Source: an uncultured Oscillospiraceae bacterium
Lineage (GTDB): Bacteria > Bacillota > Clostridia > Oscillospirales > Oscillospiraceae
Length of the DNA: 37,108 nucleotides
NCBI GenBank assembly: GCA_947629795.1
Contig: CANRFC010000029.1
Coordinates: 1 to 37,108, forward strand
Direction of reading: 5' to 3'
Part shown: positions 24,370-32,035 of the stretch, piece after piece
Layout of the letters: each line of letters starts with the position of its first letter
Numbering within the stretch: position 1 is the first letter of the stretch
The notes under the pieces: model-generated
The model's database searches: none
What the model saw: only the letters and a program-made list of their open reading frames with translations
Told to the model about the DNA's origin: nothing
Position numbers and translations under genes: made by a program

Positions 24370-24783
24370 ATGGTGCGGACAGGGGCCCGGGGGCCGGAGA
24401 AAGTCCAGGGGACCGGGCAGACCCCAAAGTTCCGGGGGCCGGCGGCGGAGCGGTTCTTTGCCGACCTGCGCGCCCACATCCCCCGGGCCACCGGGCGGGA
24501 GCTGGCGGCCATCGAGGCCGAGCTGCGCTGCCACCTGGAGGACGCCGCCGAGGCCCTTGGCCGGACCCTTCCCGACCCCGCCCAGGCGGAGGAACAGGCC
24601 CTCCGGGCCCTGGGGGACCCGGCGGCCATCGGCGCCGCCCTCAACGCCCAGTTCTCCCCCTTCTGGCTGTGGCTGGCCCGGCTGGCCAGGCTGGTGTGCG
24701 CCGTCGCCGCCCTGGGGCTGATCTATGCCCTCCTGGACCGCTTCTGCCCTCCCTTCCACCTCTGGGCTTTGAAATGGATGTGA
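24370..24783 (+). CDS. HAAS-domain membrane protein
   Basis: Protein of 137 residues. After a basic, disordered start comes a helical HAAS/permease-prefix-like domain (about 27-95), with RFFADLRAHIP, the conserved IEAELRCHLED and EEQALRALGDPAAIGAALNAQ, and then one membrane segment (about 100-120). HAAS domains are typically found beside PadR regulators in Firmicutes. Function is unknown; a signalling or membrane-protein partner role is inferred. The start at 24370 follows GGAGGTG by 7 nt. It is the first gene after the palindromic promoter. The phrase QFSPFWLW recurs nearly unchanged in the third gene of the operon (QLSPFWLW), so the two share this region. Confidence 0.75.
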   Translation: MVRTGARGPEKVQGTGQTPKFRGPAAERFFADLRAHIPRATGRELAAIEAELRCHLEDAAEALGRTLPDPAQAEEQALRALGDPAAIGAALNAQFSPFWLWLARLARLVCAVAALGLIYALLDRFCPPFHLWALKWM

Positions 24784-24890
24784 GGAAGGCCCCGGGAGAC
24801 GGAACAAAAAACAGGGGGGTCGGGACCCAAAAACGGGGGGCAGAGACCCGGAACAGGGCGGATGAGCACCCGCAACAGGAGGGGTTTTTC

Positions 24891-25613
24891 ATGAAAAAGG
24901 CCATGACGAGACGGCGGAAGGCCATCCTCTGGACCGTCCTGGCGGCAGTCCTGGTGCTCCTGTGGGGAGTGGCCAAGGGCTACGTCTTCACCCCCGGCCA
25001 GGCAAGGCGGGAATGCTGGCAGGCCGCGGGTTTGGAGGGGATGGAGGAGATCATCGCCCTGCCCCGGGAGAGCGACCGGGGGGTACGGGTCTACGGCGGG
25101 CCGGACTATCGCCGATATGTGCTCTTTTCCGATGAAAACACCATGTTTTTGGCCGATGAGTACCTCTATTTGTTCCAAAACGGCTGGACCACGGCGCCCC
25201 TGAACTCGGTCCGGTGCGCCCCGGAGACCGCCGTGGACCTCCCAGAGGCCACCATTTGGACCGGATCCGCCCAATATTTCCACTCCAGCGGCTGTTTTTA
25301 CTTCCGGGCGGACGAGATCAGCGCCGATGTGGCCCGGTTTTCGGTGGTGGAGGAGATCACGGGAGCGGACGGCCAGGTGGGCTATTCGGTCCCCGAGGCC
25401 GACGATGTGGACATCGCCGGAGCCTTAGAGCCCCAAGGGCTGACGTACAGCGAAAAGAACCACGGCTACGGGGTGTTCCACTTCTTTTCCTACAAGCTGT
25501 TTGACGACCCGCAGGCGGTCGCGCAGCGCGCCTGGGTCCTGAAGGTGGAGCGGAAGGACGGCTCGGCCCGGTACGTGCCATTCCCCGGCCCCGACGGGAA
25601 GGAAGGACGGTAA
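24891..25613 (+). CDS. Membrane-anchored protein of unknown function
   Basis: Protein of 240 residues: basic N-terminus (MKKAMTRRRK), one membrane segment (about 11-28, ILWTVLAAVLVLLWGVA), then an extracytoplasmic domain of about 210 residues rich in aromatic and acidic residues. I do not recognise the domain. The ATG follows AGGAGGGG by 6 nt, 107 bp after the first HAAS gene, on the same strand and probably the same transcript. It is likely part of the PadR-controlled membrane group. It could be a lipoprotein-like or secreted domain, but no lipobox cysteine is visible. Confidence 0.7.
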   Translation: MKKAMTRRRKAILWTVLAAVLVLLWGVAKGYVFTPGQARRECWQAAGLEGMEEIIALPRESDRGVRVYGGPDYRRYVLFSDENTMFLADEYLYLFQNGWTTAPLNSVRCAPETAVDLPEATIWTGSAQYFHSSGCFYFRADEISADVARFSVVEEITGADGQVGYSVPEADDVDIAGALEPQGLTYSEKNHGYGVFHFFSYKLFDDPQAVAQRAWVLKVERKDGSARYVPFPGPDGKEGR

Positions 25614-25694
25614 TCAGGGCCGGAAAAACGCGGGAAAGAGACGAAAAACAGGAGCTTTGATGGGGAAAAGTTGCGTGGGAAGGAGGGGAGAGAA

Positions 25695-26444
25695 ATGGGC
25701 TATTCCTCCAAGTTTGTCTGGCGGGTGACCGCCCTGATGCGCCGGGCCACCCGGGAGGAGAAGGAGATCATCGCCGCCGAGTTGGAGGCCCACGTGGCCG
25801 ACCACATCCAGGCCCTGGTGGAGGGCGGAATGGACCTTCAGGAGGCCCAAAACCACGCCGAGGCGGCCATGGGAGACCCCCACGAGACCGCCCAAGCCCT
25901 GGACGCGCAGCTCTCCCCCTTCTGGCTGTGGGCGGGGCGGGTGCTGAAGGGTTGCGCCATCGCCCTGGGGGTGCTGTTGGCGGTGTTCTGCCTGGGGAGC
26001 CTGGGCGAGGTGCGGACCAATCTGGAGGCCCGGTGGGGGTCGGGGCTCTATGACTACCATACCCGGTATTATGAGACCAAGGAGGGCTATGCCGCCTGGG
26101 ATACCGACTTCCGGCTGGACCTGGGCTCAGGGGATGTGCTGCGGATCACCAGGGTGTACCTGTCCCCGGCGGGGGACCTGGCCGACGTGCAAGGGTGCCT
26201 GTACGACAAAAACCCCTTTGGCCGGGTGACCTGGGGGTGGACCGGCCAGTTCTGGGCCAAGAATGACCGGGGGGAGTGGCAGACCTGGGGGGTGTCCGGG
26301 GATCTGTTCTATGACAGCGTCTTTTATATGACCTTGCCCTCCCTCCCGGTGGAGCCGGGGCAGGAGCGCATCGACCTGGAATACCGCCGCTTTGGGAAGG
26401 CCATCCCCTTCCAGGTGCCCTTGAAGGGGGAGGTGGAGGAATGA
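25695..26444 (+). CDS. HAAS-domain membrane protein with extracellular domain
   Basis: Protein of 249 residues. The N-terminal HAAS-like domain (about 1-85) has EEKEIIAAELEAHVADHIQAL and EAAMGDPHETAQALDAQLSPFWLW. One membrane segment (about 92-112) is followed by an extracytoplasmic domain of about 130 residues (YDYHTRYYETKEGYAAWDTD onward) that I do not recognise. The ATG at 25695 follows AGGAGGGG by 6 nt; the in-frame upstream TTG has no site. Its end overlaps the next gene by 4 bp (ATGA). It combines in one chain the HAAS module of the first gene and an outside domain like those of genes two and four. Confidence 0.75.
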   Translation: MGYSSKFVWRVTALMRRATREEKEIIAAELEAHVADHIQALVEGGMDLQEAQNHAEAAMGDPHETAQALDAQLSPFWLWAGRVLKGCAIALGVLLAVFCLGSLGEVRTNLEARWGSGLYDYHTRYYETKEGYAAWDTDFRLDLGSGDVLRITRVYLSPAGDLADVQGCLYDKNPFGRVTWGWTGQFWAKNDRGEWQTWGVSGDLFYDSVFYMTLPSLPVEPGQERIDLEYRRFGKAIPFQVPLKGEVEE

Positions 26445-27121
26445 ACCGAGGAAAGAGGCCCCTGACCCGGAAGGGGCGGGCTCTGCGCCGACTGGCTTTG
26501 GCGGTGGGGCTGGTGATGTTGGTCCATCTGGCGGCGGAGAGCCGGCTGCTGCCAAGCTGGGTGCGGACCATGGCCGAGGACGAGTACGCCACGGGGCCCA
26601 CCCGGCAGGTGGCCTCCCTGGGGGCCTGGGAGGGCCAACAGGTCTATCTCTCCGCCGGGGAGGAGGCGATGCTCCTCTACCGGGCCCACTTTGCCCCCTG
26701 GCGGCTGGGCTGGACCCTGGCGGAGTCCCAGGTGCTGGACCTGACCGGGGACAAGGCGCTCCACGTCCAGTTCTACTCCATCGTGACCGATGTGGAGCTG
26801 CTCCATGAGCCGCCCCACACCGTCACATACCGGCGGTGCTGCTTCGGCCGGGTGGAGGCCCCCGCGGCCGGGACCTTTGTGCTGAAAAGCTATGTGGTGC
26901 AGTTCCTGGGGCAGGAGATGGAGCCCCACGCCGTGGAGGGTACGGGCGAGGAGATGGCCCGGTTCGGCCGGGAGAGCTGCTACTACCGGGAGGGCCGCAC
27001 CTACTTCGCCTATTCCTTTGAGGAGGTCAGGGACCACGAGGGACCGGGCCGGGGGATCTGGCTGGAGGTCTATGATACAGCGGGAAAGCTGCTCTGCCGG
27101 GAGTGGGCGGGGCTTGCGTGA
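26441..27121 (+). CDS. Membrane-anchored protein of unknown function
   Basis: Protein of 226 residues: basic start (MNRGKRPLTRKGRALRR), a membrane segment (about 18-32) and an extracytoplasmic domain of about 190 residues with two adjacent cysteines (RRCCFG). No family is recognised. It starts inside the stop of the preceding gene (ATGA), so expression is coupled. It is the fourth member of the PadR-linked operon, followed after 16 bp by the regulator. Confidence 0.7.
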   Translation: MNRGKRPLTRKGRALRRLALAVGLVMLVHLAAESRLLPSWVRTMAEDEYATGPTRQVASLGAWEGQQVYLSAGEEAMLLYRAHFAPWRLGWTLAESQVLDLTGDKALHVQFYSIVTDVELLHEPPHTVTYRRCCFGRVEAPAAGTFVLKSYVVQFLGQEMEPHAVEGTGEEMARFGRESCYYREGRTYFAYSFEEVRDHEGPGRGIWLEVYDTAGKLLCREWAGLA

Positions 27122-27137
27122 GGAAAGGAGAATGACC

Positions 27138-27476
27138 ATGAAAAAGAAGACCATGGGACACACTGAGCTGCTGGTGCTCTCTCTGCTGGCCGGGGAGGAT
27201 ATGTACGGCTATCAGATCATCACCGAGCTGACCCGGCGCAGCGAGAACGTGTTCGAGATGAAGGAGGGCACCCTCTATCCCGTGCTCCACGGACTGTGGA
27301 AGGAGGGGCAGGTGGAGTGCTATGAGAGGGAGGCCGCCAGCGGGCGGGTGCGGAAGTACTACCGCCTGACCGGGAAGGGCCGCCGGGAGCTGAGACGGGA
27401 GCAGGAGGAGTGGGAGCGCTATGCCCGGGGGATGTCGGCGGTGCTCAGCGCCTGCCCCCTTCCGGCGGAGGGCTGA
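27138..27476 (+). CDS. PadR-family transcriptional regulator
   Basis: DNA-binding protein of 112 residues: winged helix-turn-helix (about 1-80) with the typical LLVLSLLAGEDMYGYQI start, EGTLYPVLHGLWKEG recognition region and GRVRKYYRLTGKGR wing, then a short C-terminal dimerisation helix. It is probably a repressor acting as a dimer. The start is taken as ATG 27138 because GGAG lies 7 nt upstream; ATG 27132 is only 1 nt from it. It closes the operon whose promoter is the 45-bp palindrome at 24282-24331, so it is likely an autoregulator binding there. Confidence 0.93.
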   Translation: MKKKTMGHTELLVLSLLAGEDMYGYQIITELTRRSENVFEMKEGTLYPVLHGLWKEGQVECYEREAASGRVRKYYRLTGKGRRELRREQEEWERYARGMSAVLSACPLPAEG

Positions 27477-27512
27477 GGCAAGGAAAAAGGGGAGAAAATG
27501 CGCAAAAAGCCC

Positions 27513-27541
27513 TTGCATTTTCCAGTTTCTTGTGGTATCAT
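27513..27541 (+). promoter_or_regulatory. Promoter of rpmE
   Basis: TTGCAT (27513-27518), a 17-bp spacer and TATCAT (27536-27541). It lies between padR and rpmE; the leader is about 65 nt. Confidence 0.6.
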
Positions 27542-27614
27542 GCTACTTGCGTTTATCAGGCGTGGAGGTATGCTGCGCCGTTTCAGCCCGGAACGTGAAA
27601 GAGGTGAACCCAGC

Positions 27615-27818
27615 ATGAAAGAGGGCATCCATCCCAAGTATTATCACACCACCATTACCTGCGCCTGCGGGAATGTGATCTCTACCGGCTCCACCAAGGA
27701 GAACATCCGCGTGGAAGTTTGCTCCAAGTGCCACCCCTTCTTCACCGGCAAGCAGAAGATGGTGGACACCGGCGGCCGCGTGGCCCGGTTCAACAAGAAG
27801 TTCGGCCTGGAAAAGTGA
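27615..27818 (+). CDS. rpmE: 50S ribosomal protein L31
   Basis: Large-subunit ribosomal protein of 67 residues. It has [10 protein letters not shown] at the start, CACGN and [13 protein letters not shown], and the [10 protein letters not shown] end. The cysteines at CAC and CSKC mark the zinc-binding (C+) form of L31. The ATG follows GAGGTG by 9 nt. It has its own promoter in the 138-bp gap after padR. A leader-based autoregulation is possible in Firmicutes L31 genes, but I could not confirm a structure in the short leader. Confidence 0.97.
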   Translation: MKEGIHPKYYHTTITCACGNVISTGSTKENIRVEVCSKCHPFFTGKQKMVDTGGRVARFNKKFGLEK

Positions 27819-27902
27819 TAACAGCAAAACATGGCTCGTGCCGGGAACGGTACGGGCCTTTTTGCATACCATATAGAAGCGGAAATAAAGGAGGAAAACG
27901 CC

Positions 27903-28403
27903 ATGCTGCATCAAGTGGAGATCAAGGGCCTGAAGGAGGACTTCAACACCCTGTTGGGAGAGCGGTGGGGGCTGCTCACTGCCGCCGGGAAGCCGGTGAA
28001 TCCCATGACCGTGGGTTGGGGCCAGGTGGGCCGGCTGTGGGGGCTGCCCGTGTGCACCGTGTACGTCCGGCCCCAGCGGTTCACCCGGGGGCTCATTGAC
28101 AGTGCAAAGCATTTTTCCTTGTCATTCCTCCCCGAGGATAAGCACCAGGTGGTGGCCCTATGCGGCTCCAAAAGCGGCCGGGATACGGACAAGGTAAAGG
28201 AATGTGGCTTGACAGTGATGAGCGACCTGGCGGCGCCCTACTATGCCGAGGCCGAGCTGGTGCTGGTGTGCCGGAAGCTCTATGAGCAGGACATGGACGC
28301 CGGCTGCTTTACCGACAAGGAGCTGGACGGGAAGGTCTATCCCCAGAAGGACTACCACCGGATGTACGTGGGACAGATCGAGGCCGTTCTGAAACAGGAC
28401 TAA
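27903..28403 (+). CDS. Flavin reductase-like protein
   Basis: Protein of 166 residues of the FMN-binding split-barrel (flavin reductase-like) family. It is recognised by NPMTVGWGQVGRLWGLPVCTVYVRPQRFT, the SLSFLP segment and the GSKSGRDTDKVKECGL turn. Family members bind FMN and reduce or carry flavin; the substrate is unknown. The start ATG follows GGAGG by 8 nt; earlier in-frame starts overlap the L31 stop region without a site. It stands between rpmE and hflX and is probably an independent housekeeping enzyme. Confidence 0.85.
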   Translation: MLHQVEIKGLKEDFNTLLGERWGLLTAAGKPVNPMTVGWGQVGRLWGLPVCTVYVRPQRFTRGLIDSAKHFSLSFLPEDKHQVVALCGSKSGRDTDKVKECGLTVMSDLAAPYYAEAELVLVCRKLYEQDMDAGCFTDKELDGKVYPQKDYHRMYVGQIEAVLKQD

Positions 28404-28439
28404 GGAAAAGCCGCCGCCGGCGGCTGGATGGAGAGGTCT

Positions 28440-29741
28440 ATGTTCGAAAAAACCTTTGACGAGAAGAAGATCAACCGGGCCATTCTGGCGGGGCTCAACG
28501 CCCCGTGCCTGTCCAAGGAGGACAACGCCACCGACGAGTCACTGGAGGAGCTGGAGGCCCTTCTGGAGACCGCCGGGGGAGTGTGCGTGGGCACCGTCCT
28601 CCAGAATAAGGACAAGCCCGACCCCCGGACCTTCCTGGGGGAGGGGAAGGTCCAGGAGGTGAAGGCCCTGGCCCAGGCCCAGGAGGCCGACCTGGTCATC
28701 TTTGACAACGAGCTCTCCCCCTCCCAGCAGCGCTCCCTCACCGAGGATCTGGGGGTGCAGGTGCTGGACCGGTCCGCCCTCATCCTGGACATCTTTGCCC
28801 AGCGGGCCAGGACCCGGGAGGGGCGGCTCCAGGTGGAGCTGGCTCAGTACAAGTATCTGCTGCCCCGGCTGACCAGCATGTGGAGCCATCTGGAGCGGCA
28901 GGAGGGCGCCATCGGCACCCGGGGCCCCGGCGAGACCCAGTTGGAGACCGACCGGCGGCTCATCCGCAAGAAGATCACCAAGCTGGAGGACGAGCTCCGG
29001 GAGGTCCGGCGGGTACGCTCCACCCAGCGGCAGCGCCGGGAGAAGAACGAGGTGCCGGTGGTGGCCATCGTGGGGTACACCAACGCGGGGAAGTCCACCC
29101 TCCTCAACGCCCTCACCGGGGCGGATATCCCGGCCAATGACCGGCTCTTCGACACCCTGGACACCACCACCAGGACCCTGGAGCTCTCGGACACCTGCAC
29201 GGTGCTCCTCTCCGACACGGTGGGGTTCATCTCCAAGCTGCCCCACCAGCTGGTGGAGGCCTTCAAGGCCACTCTGGAGGAGCTGGAGTACGCCGACCTG
29301 CTGCTCCACGTCATCGACGCCTCCAATCCCCGGTGGCGGGAGCAGGCCGAGGTGGTGGAGAGCCTCATTACCGAGCTCCACGCCTGGGAGACTCCCCGGG
29401 TGGACGTGTTCAACAAGGCCGACCTGCTGGAGGGGGACATCCTGCCCCACGGGGCGGACATCGTCACCATCTCGGCCAGGACCGGGGAGGGGCTTCCGGA
29501 GCTGTTGGAGGCCTTGCGCCAGCGGCTGGACGCCGGAAAGCTCCGGGTGACGCTGGCCCTGCCCTACGACCGGGGCGGTCTGGTGGACATGCTCTACCGG
29601 GAGGCCGCGGTGGAGAGGGTGGAGTACGGCGAGACCATCAACGTGGTGGTGACCTGCACCCCCAAGGTCCTGGGGCAGGTGAAGGAGTACGTGGTGGACG
29701 GCTGGAGCGAGGAAAAGGAGCCTTGGGAGGACGGAGTATGA
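28440..29741 (+). CDS. hflX: Ribosome-associated GTPase HflX
   Basis: GTPase of 433 residues that binds the 50S subunit and splits or rescues stalled ribosomes. The N-terminal HflX domain (GTVLQNKDKPDPRTFLGEGKVQE) and the GTRGPGETQLETDRR motif with helical linker are followed by the G domain: G1 GYTNAGKST (about 212), G2 DTTTRT, G3 DTVGF (about 259) and G4 NKAD (about 325). The ATG at 28440 is preferred because GGAG sits 6 nt upstream; ATG 28428 is an alternative. Its stop overlaps the next gene's start (ATGA), pointing to coupled translation with the YigZ protein. Confidence 0.96.
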   Translation: MFEKTFDEKKINRAILAGLNAPCLSKEDNATDESLEELEALLETAGGVCVGTVLQNKDKPDPRTFLGEGKVQEVKALAQAQEADLVIFDNELSPSQQRSLTEDLGVQVLDRSALILDIFAQRARTREGRLQVELAQYKYLLPRLTSMWSHLERQEGAIGTRGPGETQLETDRRLIRKKITKLEDELREVRRVRSTQRQRREKNEVPVVAIVGYTNAGKSTLLNALTGADIPANDRLFDTLDTTTRTLELSDTCTVLLSDTVGFISKLPHQLVEAFKATLEELEYADLLLHVIDASNPRWREQAEVVESLITELHAWETPRVDVFNKADLLEGDILPHGADIVTISARTGEGLPELLEALRQRLDAGKLRVTLALPYDRGGLVDMLYREAAVERVEYGETINVVVTCTPKVLGQVKEYVVDGWSEEKEPWEDGV

Positions 29742-30367
29742 CTGAGTATCTGATCCCCACCGCTCCGGCGGAGACCGAGTTTACCGAGAAGCGCTCCCGG
29801 TTCATCGGGCACGTGTGGCCGGTGCACTCCGAGGAGGAGGCCAGGGGGCGCATCGAGGAGATGAGGAAGCGCTATCACGACGCCCGGCACAACTGCTGGT
29901 GCTATATGCTCCGGCAGGGCGGCGTGGTGCGCTACTCCGACGACGGGGAGCCCCAGGGCACCGCCGGACAGCCCATGCTGGGGGTCTTCCAGAAGGAGGG
30001 CATCACCGACTTCGTGTGTGTGGTCACCCGGTACTTCGGCGGGGTGCTGCTGGGGGCTGGGGGGCTCACCCGGGCCTACGGCAAGAGCGCCAAGGACGCC
30101 CTGGACGCCGCCGGGGTGTCGGTGGTCCGGCCCTGGACCCTGGCCGAGGCGGCGTGCCCCTATGCCCTCTTTGAACGGGTAAAGCTGGAGCTCTCGGCTG
30201 CCGGGGGCGTGGAGGGAGAGCACGAGTTCGGCGGGGAGATCACCTTCCGGGCCCTGCTCCCCGAGGGAGGGCTGGAGCCCTTCGCCCAGCGGCTCCGGGA
30301 GCTCTCCGCCGGGGCCATGGAGGTCAGGGCCGTGGGCGAGGCGTGGAAGGCCGTGCCCAGAGGATAG
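29738..30367 (+). CDS. YigZ/IMPACT family protein
   Basis: Protein of 209 residues. The N-terminal IMPACT domain has KRSRFIGHVWPV, the conserved HNCWCYML and SDDGEPQGTAGQPML, and TRYFGGVLLGAGGLTRAYG. A C-terminal ferredoxin-like DUF1949-type domain follows. Family members are linked to translation and stress but lack a settled biochemical role. It starts in the stop of hflX (ATGA). The Nudix gene follows 9 bp later, so these three genes look like one operon. Confidence 0.92.
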   Translation: MTEYLIPTAPAETEFTEKRSRFIGHVWPVHSEEEARGRIEEMRKRYHDARHNCWCYMLRQGGVVRYSDDGEPQGTAGQPMLGVFQKEGITDFVCVVTRYFGGVLLGAGGLTRAYGKSAKDALDAAGVSVVRPWTLAEAACPYALFERVKLELSAAGGVEGEHEFGGEITFRALLPEGGLEPFAQRLRELSAGAMEVRAVGEAWKAVPRG

Positions 30368-30376
30368 GAGGGACTT

Positions 30377-30877
30377 ATGCGATTTCAATACTGCCCCGAC
30401 TGCGGCAGCAAGCTCATCCTGAAGCCCATCGGGGACGAGGGGGACACCCCCTGGTGTGAGAGGTGCCAGAAGCCCCTCTTCGACATGTTTTCCACCTGCA
30501 TCATCGCCCTGGTGGTCAACGAGCGGGGAGAGGCGGCCCTGCTGCGGCAGAACTATATCTCCCAGCAGTACCACAACCTGGTCTCGGGCTACATGAAGCC
30601 GGGGGAGACCGCCGAGGAGTGCGCCCGCCGGGAAATTCAGGAGGAGCTGGGGCTGACGGTGACCTCCCTGGAGTTCGCCGGAAGCTGGTGGTTCGGCAAG
30701 AAGGATATGCTGATGCTGGGCTTCTTCGCCGCCGCCCACAGCGGGGAGATGAAGCTCTCTTGTGAGGTGGATGGGGCGGAATGGGTGCCGGTGGAGGCCG
30801 CCCTGGGCCTGGTCCACCCCCGGGGGAGCGTCTCCTACGCCATGGTGGAAGCCTACTTAGATCGGAAAAATATTTGA
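30377..30877 (+). CDS. Nudix hydrolase with zinc ribbon
   Basis: Protein of 166 residues. A zinc ribbon (CPDC at 6-9, CERC at 27-30) precedes a Nudix domain with a complete Nudix box: GYMKPGETAEECARREIQEELGL, matching GX5EX7REUXEEXGU. The zinc ribbon plus Nudix layout resembles NudC-type NAD+ diphosphatases, but the NudC N-terminal domain is absent and the SQPWPFPxS motif is not seen. The substrate, a nucleoside diphosphate linked to another group, is therefore open. GGAGG precedes the ATG. Confidence 0.9.
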   Translation: MRFQYCPDCGSKLILKPIGDEGDTPWCERCQKPLFDMFSTCIIALVVNERGEAALLRQNYISQQYHNLVSGYMKPGETAEECARREIQEELGLTVTSLEFAGSWWFGKKDMLMLGFFAAAHSGEMKLSCEVDGAEWVPVEAALGLVHPRGSVSYAMVEAYLDRKNI

Positions 30878-30943
30878 AAAAAAGAGGATTTTACCCGCCG
30901 GCGGCGTATAAGTAAGTAAAGAGCGAAAAAGGAGGCATGGCGC

Positions 30944-31948
30944 ATGACCATTCGGGAACAGCTGGAGGAGCGGGAACGCAAGGACCTGTCCCCCTTTGCC
31001 TGCCAGTCCGTCAACTCTCAGGGCCGACAGCGGCCGGTGGAGCCCTGTCCGGTGCGGACCTGCTTTCAGCGGGATGTGGACCGCATCGTCCACTGCAAGG
31101 CCTTCCGGAGGCTGAAGCGCAAGACCCAGGTGTTTCTGCAGCCCGAGGGGGACCACTACCGCACCCGGATGACCCACACTCTGGAGGTGGCCCGGGTGGC
31201 CCGGACCATCGCCCGGGGCCTGGGCCTCAACGAGGACCTCACCGAGGCCGCTGCTCTGGGCCACGATCTGGGGCACACCCCCTTCGGTCACGCCGGGGAA
31301 CGGCTGCTCAACGAGATCATGCCCGGCGGCTTCCGCCACAACGAGCAATCCCTTCGGGTGGTGGACAAGCTGGAAAACGACGGGGCGGGGCTCAACCTGA
31401 CCTATGAGGTGCGCCGGGGCATCCTGTGCCACTCCGGGGGCCAGATGGCCGAGACCCTGGAGGGCCGGGCGGTGCGCATCGCGGACAAAATCGCCTATCT
31501 CTCCGCCGATATCGACGACGCCCTTCGGGGGGGCATCATCTACCCCCTGGATATCCCGGCCTGCGTGGCCCAGGAGCTGGGGGACACCCACTCTGAGCGC
31601 ATCAACTCCCTGGTCATGGACATCATCCACACCAGCCAGGGGAAGAACGACATCCTCCAGTCCCCGGAGAAGAAAAAGGCCATGGGCCAGCTCTCCGAGT
31701 TCATGTTCGAGTCGGTCTACCTCAACCCCCGGGCCAAGGGGGAGGAGGGGAAGGCCCAGGAGATGATCCGGCGGCTGTTCGACTATTACATGGACCACCG
31801 GGACAAGCTCCCCCCGGAGTTCCAGGAGATCCTCCTCACCGAGGGGCCCCAGCGGGCGGTGTGTGACTACATCGCCGGCATGACCGACGCCTACGCGGTG
31901 GAGACCTACGAGGATCTGTTCATCCCCAAGTCCTGGACGGTGAAGTGA
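30944..31948 (+). CDS. dGTPase-like HD phosphohydrolase
   Basis: Deoxyguanosinetriphosphate triphosphohydrolase-like protein of 334 residues, which splits dNTPs to nucleoside and triphosphate. The RDVDRIVHCKAFRRLKRKTQVF signature is followed by the HD residues: His78 (RMTHTLEV), His107-Asp108 (GHDLGHTPFGHAGE) and a later Asp in the ADKIAYLSADIDD segment. It lacks the N-terminal extension of E. coli Dgt and fits the shorter Firmicutes class. AAGGAGG lies 9 nt before the ATG. The order dgt-dnaG-rpoD is common in Clostridia. Confidence 0.95.
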   Translation: MTIREQLEERERKDLSPFACQSVNSQGRQRPVEPCPVRTCFQRDVDRIVHCKAFRRLKRKTQVFLQPEGDHYRTRMTHTLEVARVARTIARGLGLNEDLTEAAALGHDLGHTPFGHAGERLLNEIMPGGFRHNEQSLRVVDKLENDGAGLNLTYEVRRGILCHSGGQMAETLEGRAVRIADKIAYLSADIDDALRGGIIYPLDIPACVAQELGDTHSERINSLVMDIIHTSQGKNDILQSPEKKKAMGQLSEFMFESVYLNPRAKGEEGKAQEMIRRLFDYYMDHRDKLPPEFQEILLTEGPQRAVCDYIAGMTDAYAVETYEDLFIPKSWTVK

Positions 31949-31970
31949 GGCCTTCCCGGATAGAAAATGA

Positions 31971-32000
31971 ATGACCCTGTCATATTTTGGGAAATATAGC
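31971..32000 (+). promoter_or_regulatory. Possible promoter of dnaG-rpoD
   Basis: ATGACC (31971-31976), an 18-bp spacer and TATAGC (31995-32000), 36 bp upstream of dnaG. The -10 overlaps a small dyad ATATTT-TGGG-AAATAT (31982-31997), which could be an operator. The match to consensus is moderate. Confidence 0.35.
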
Positions 32001-32035
32001 TTCGCCTGTCCCGCGGGGAAGGAGGTGGGAGGGAG

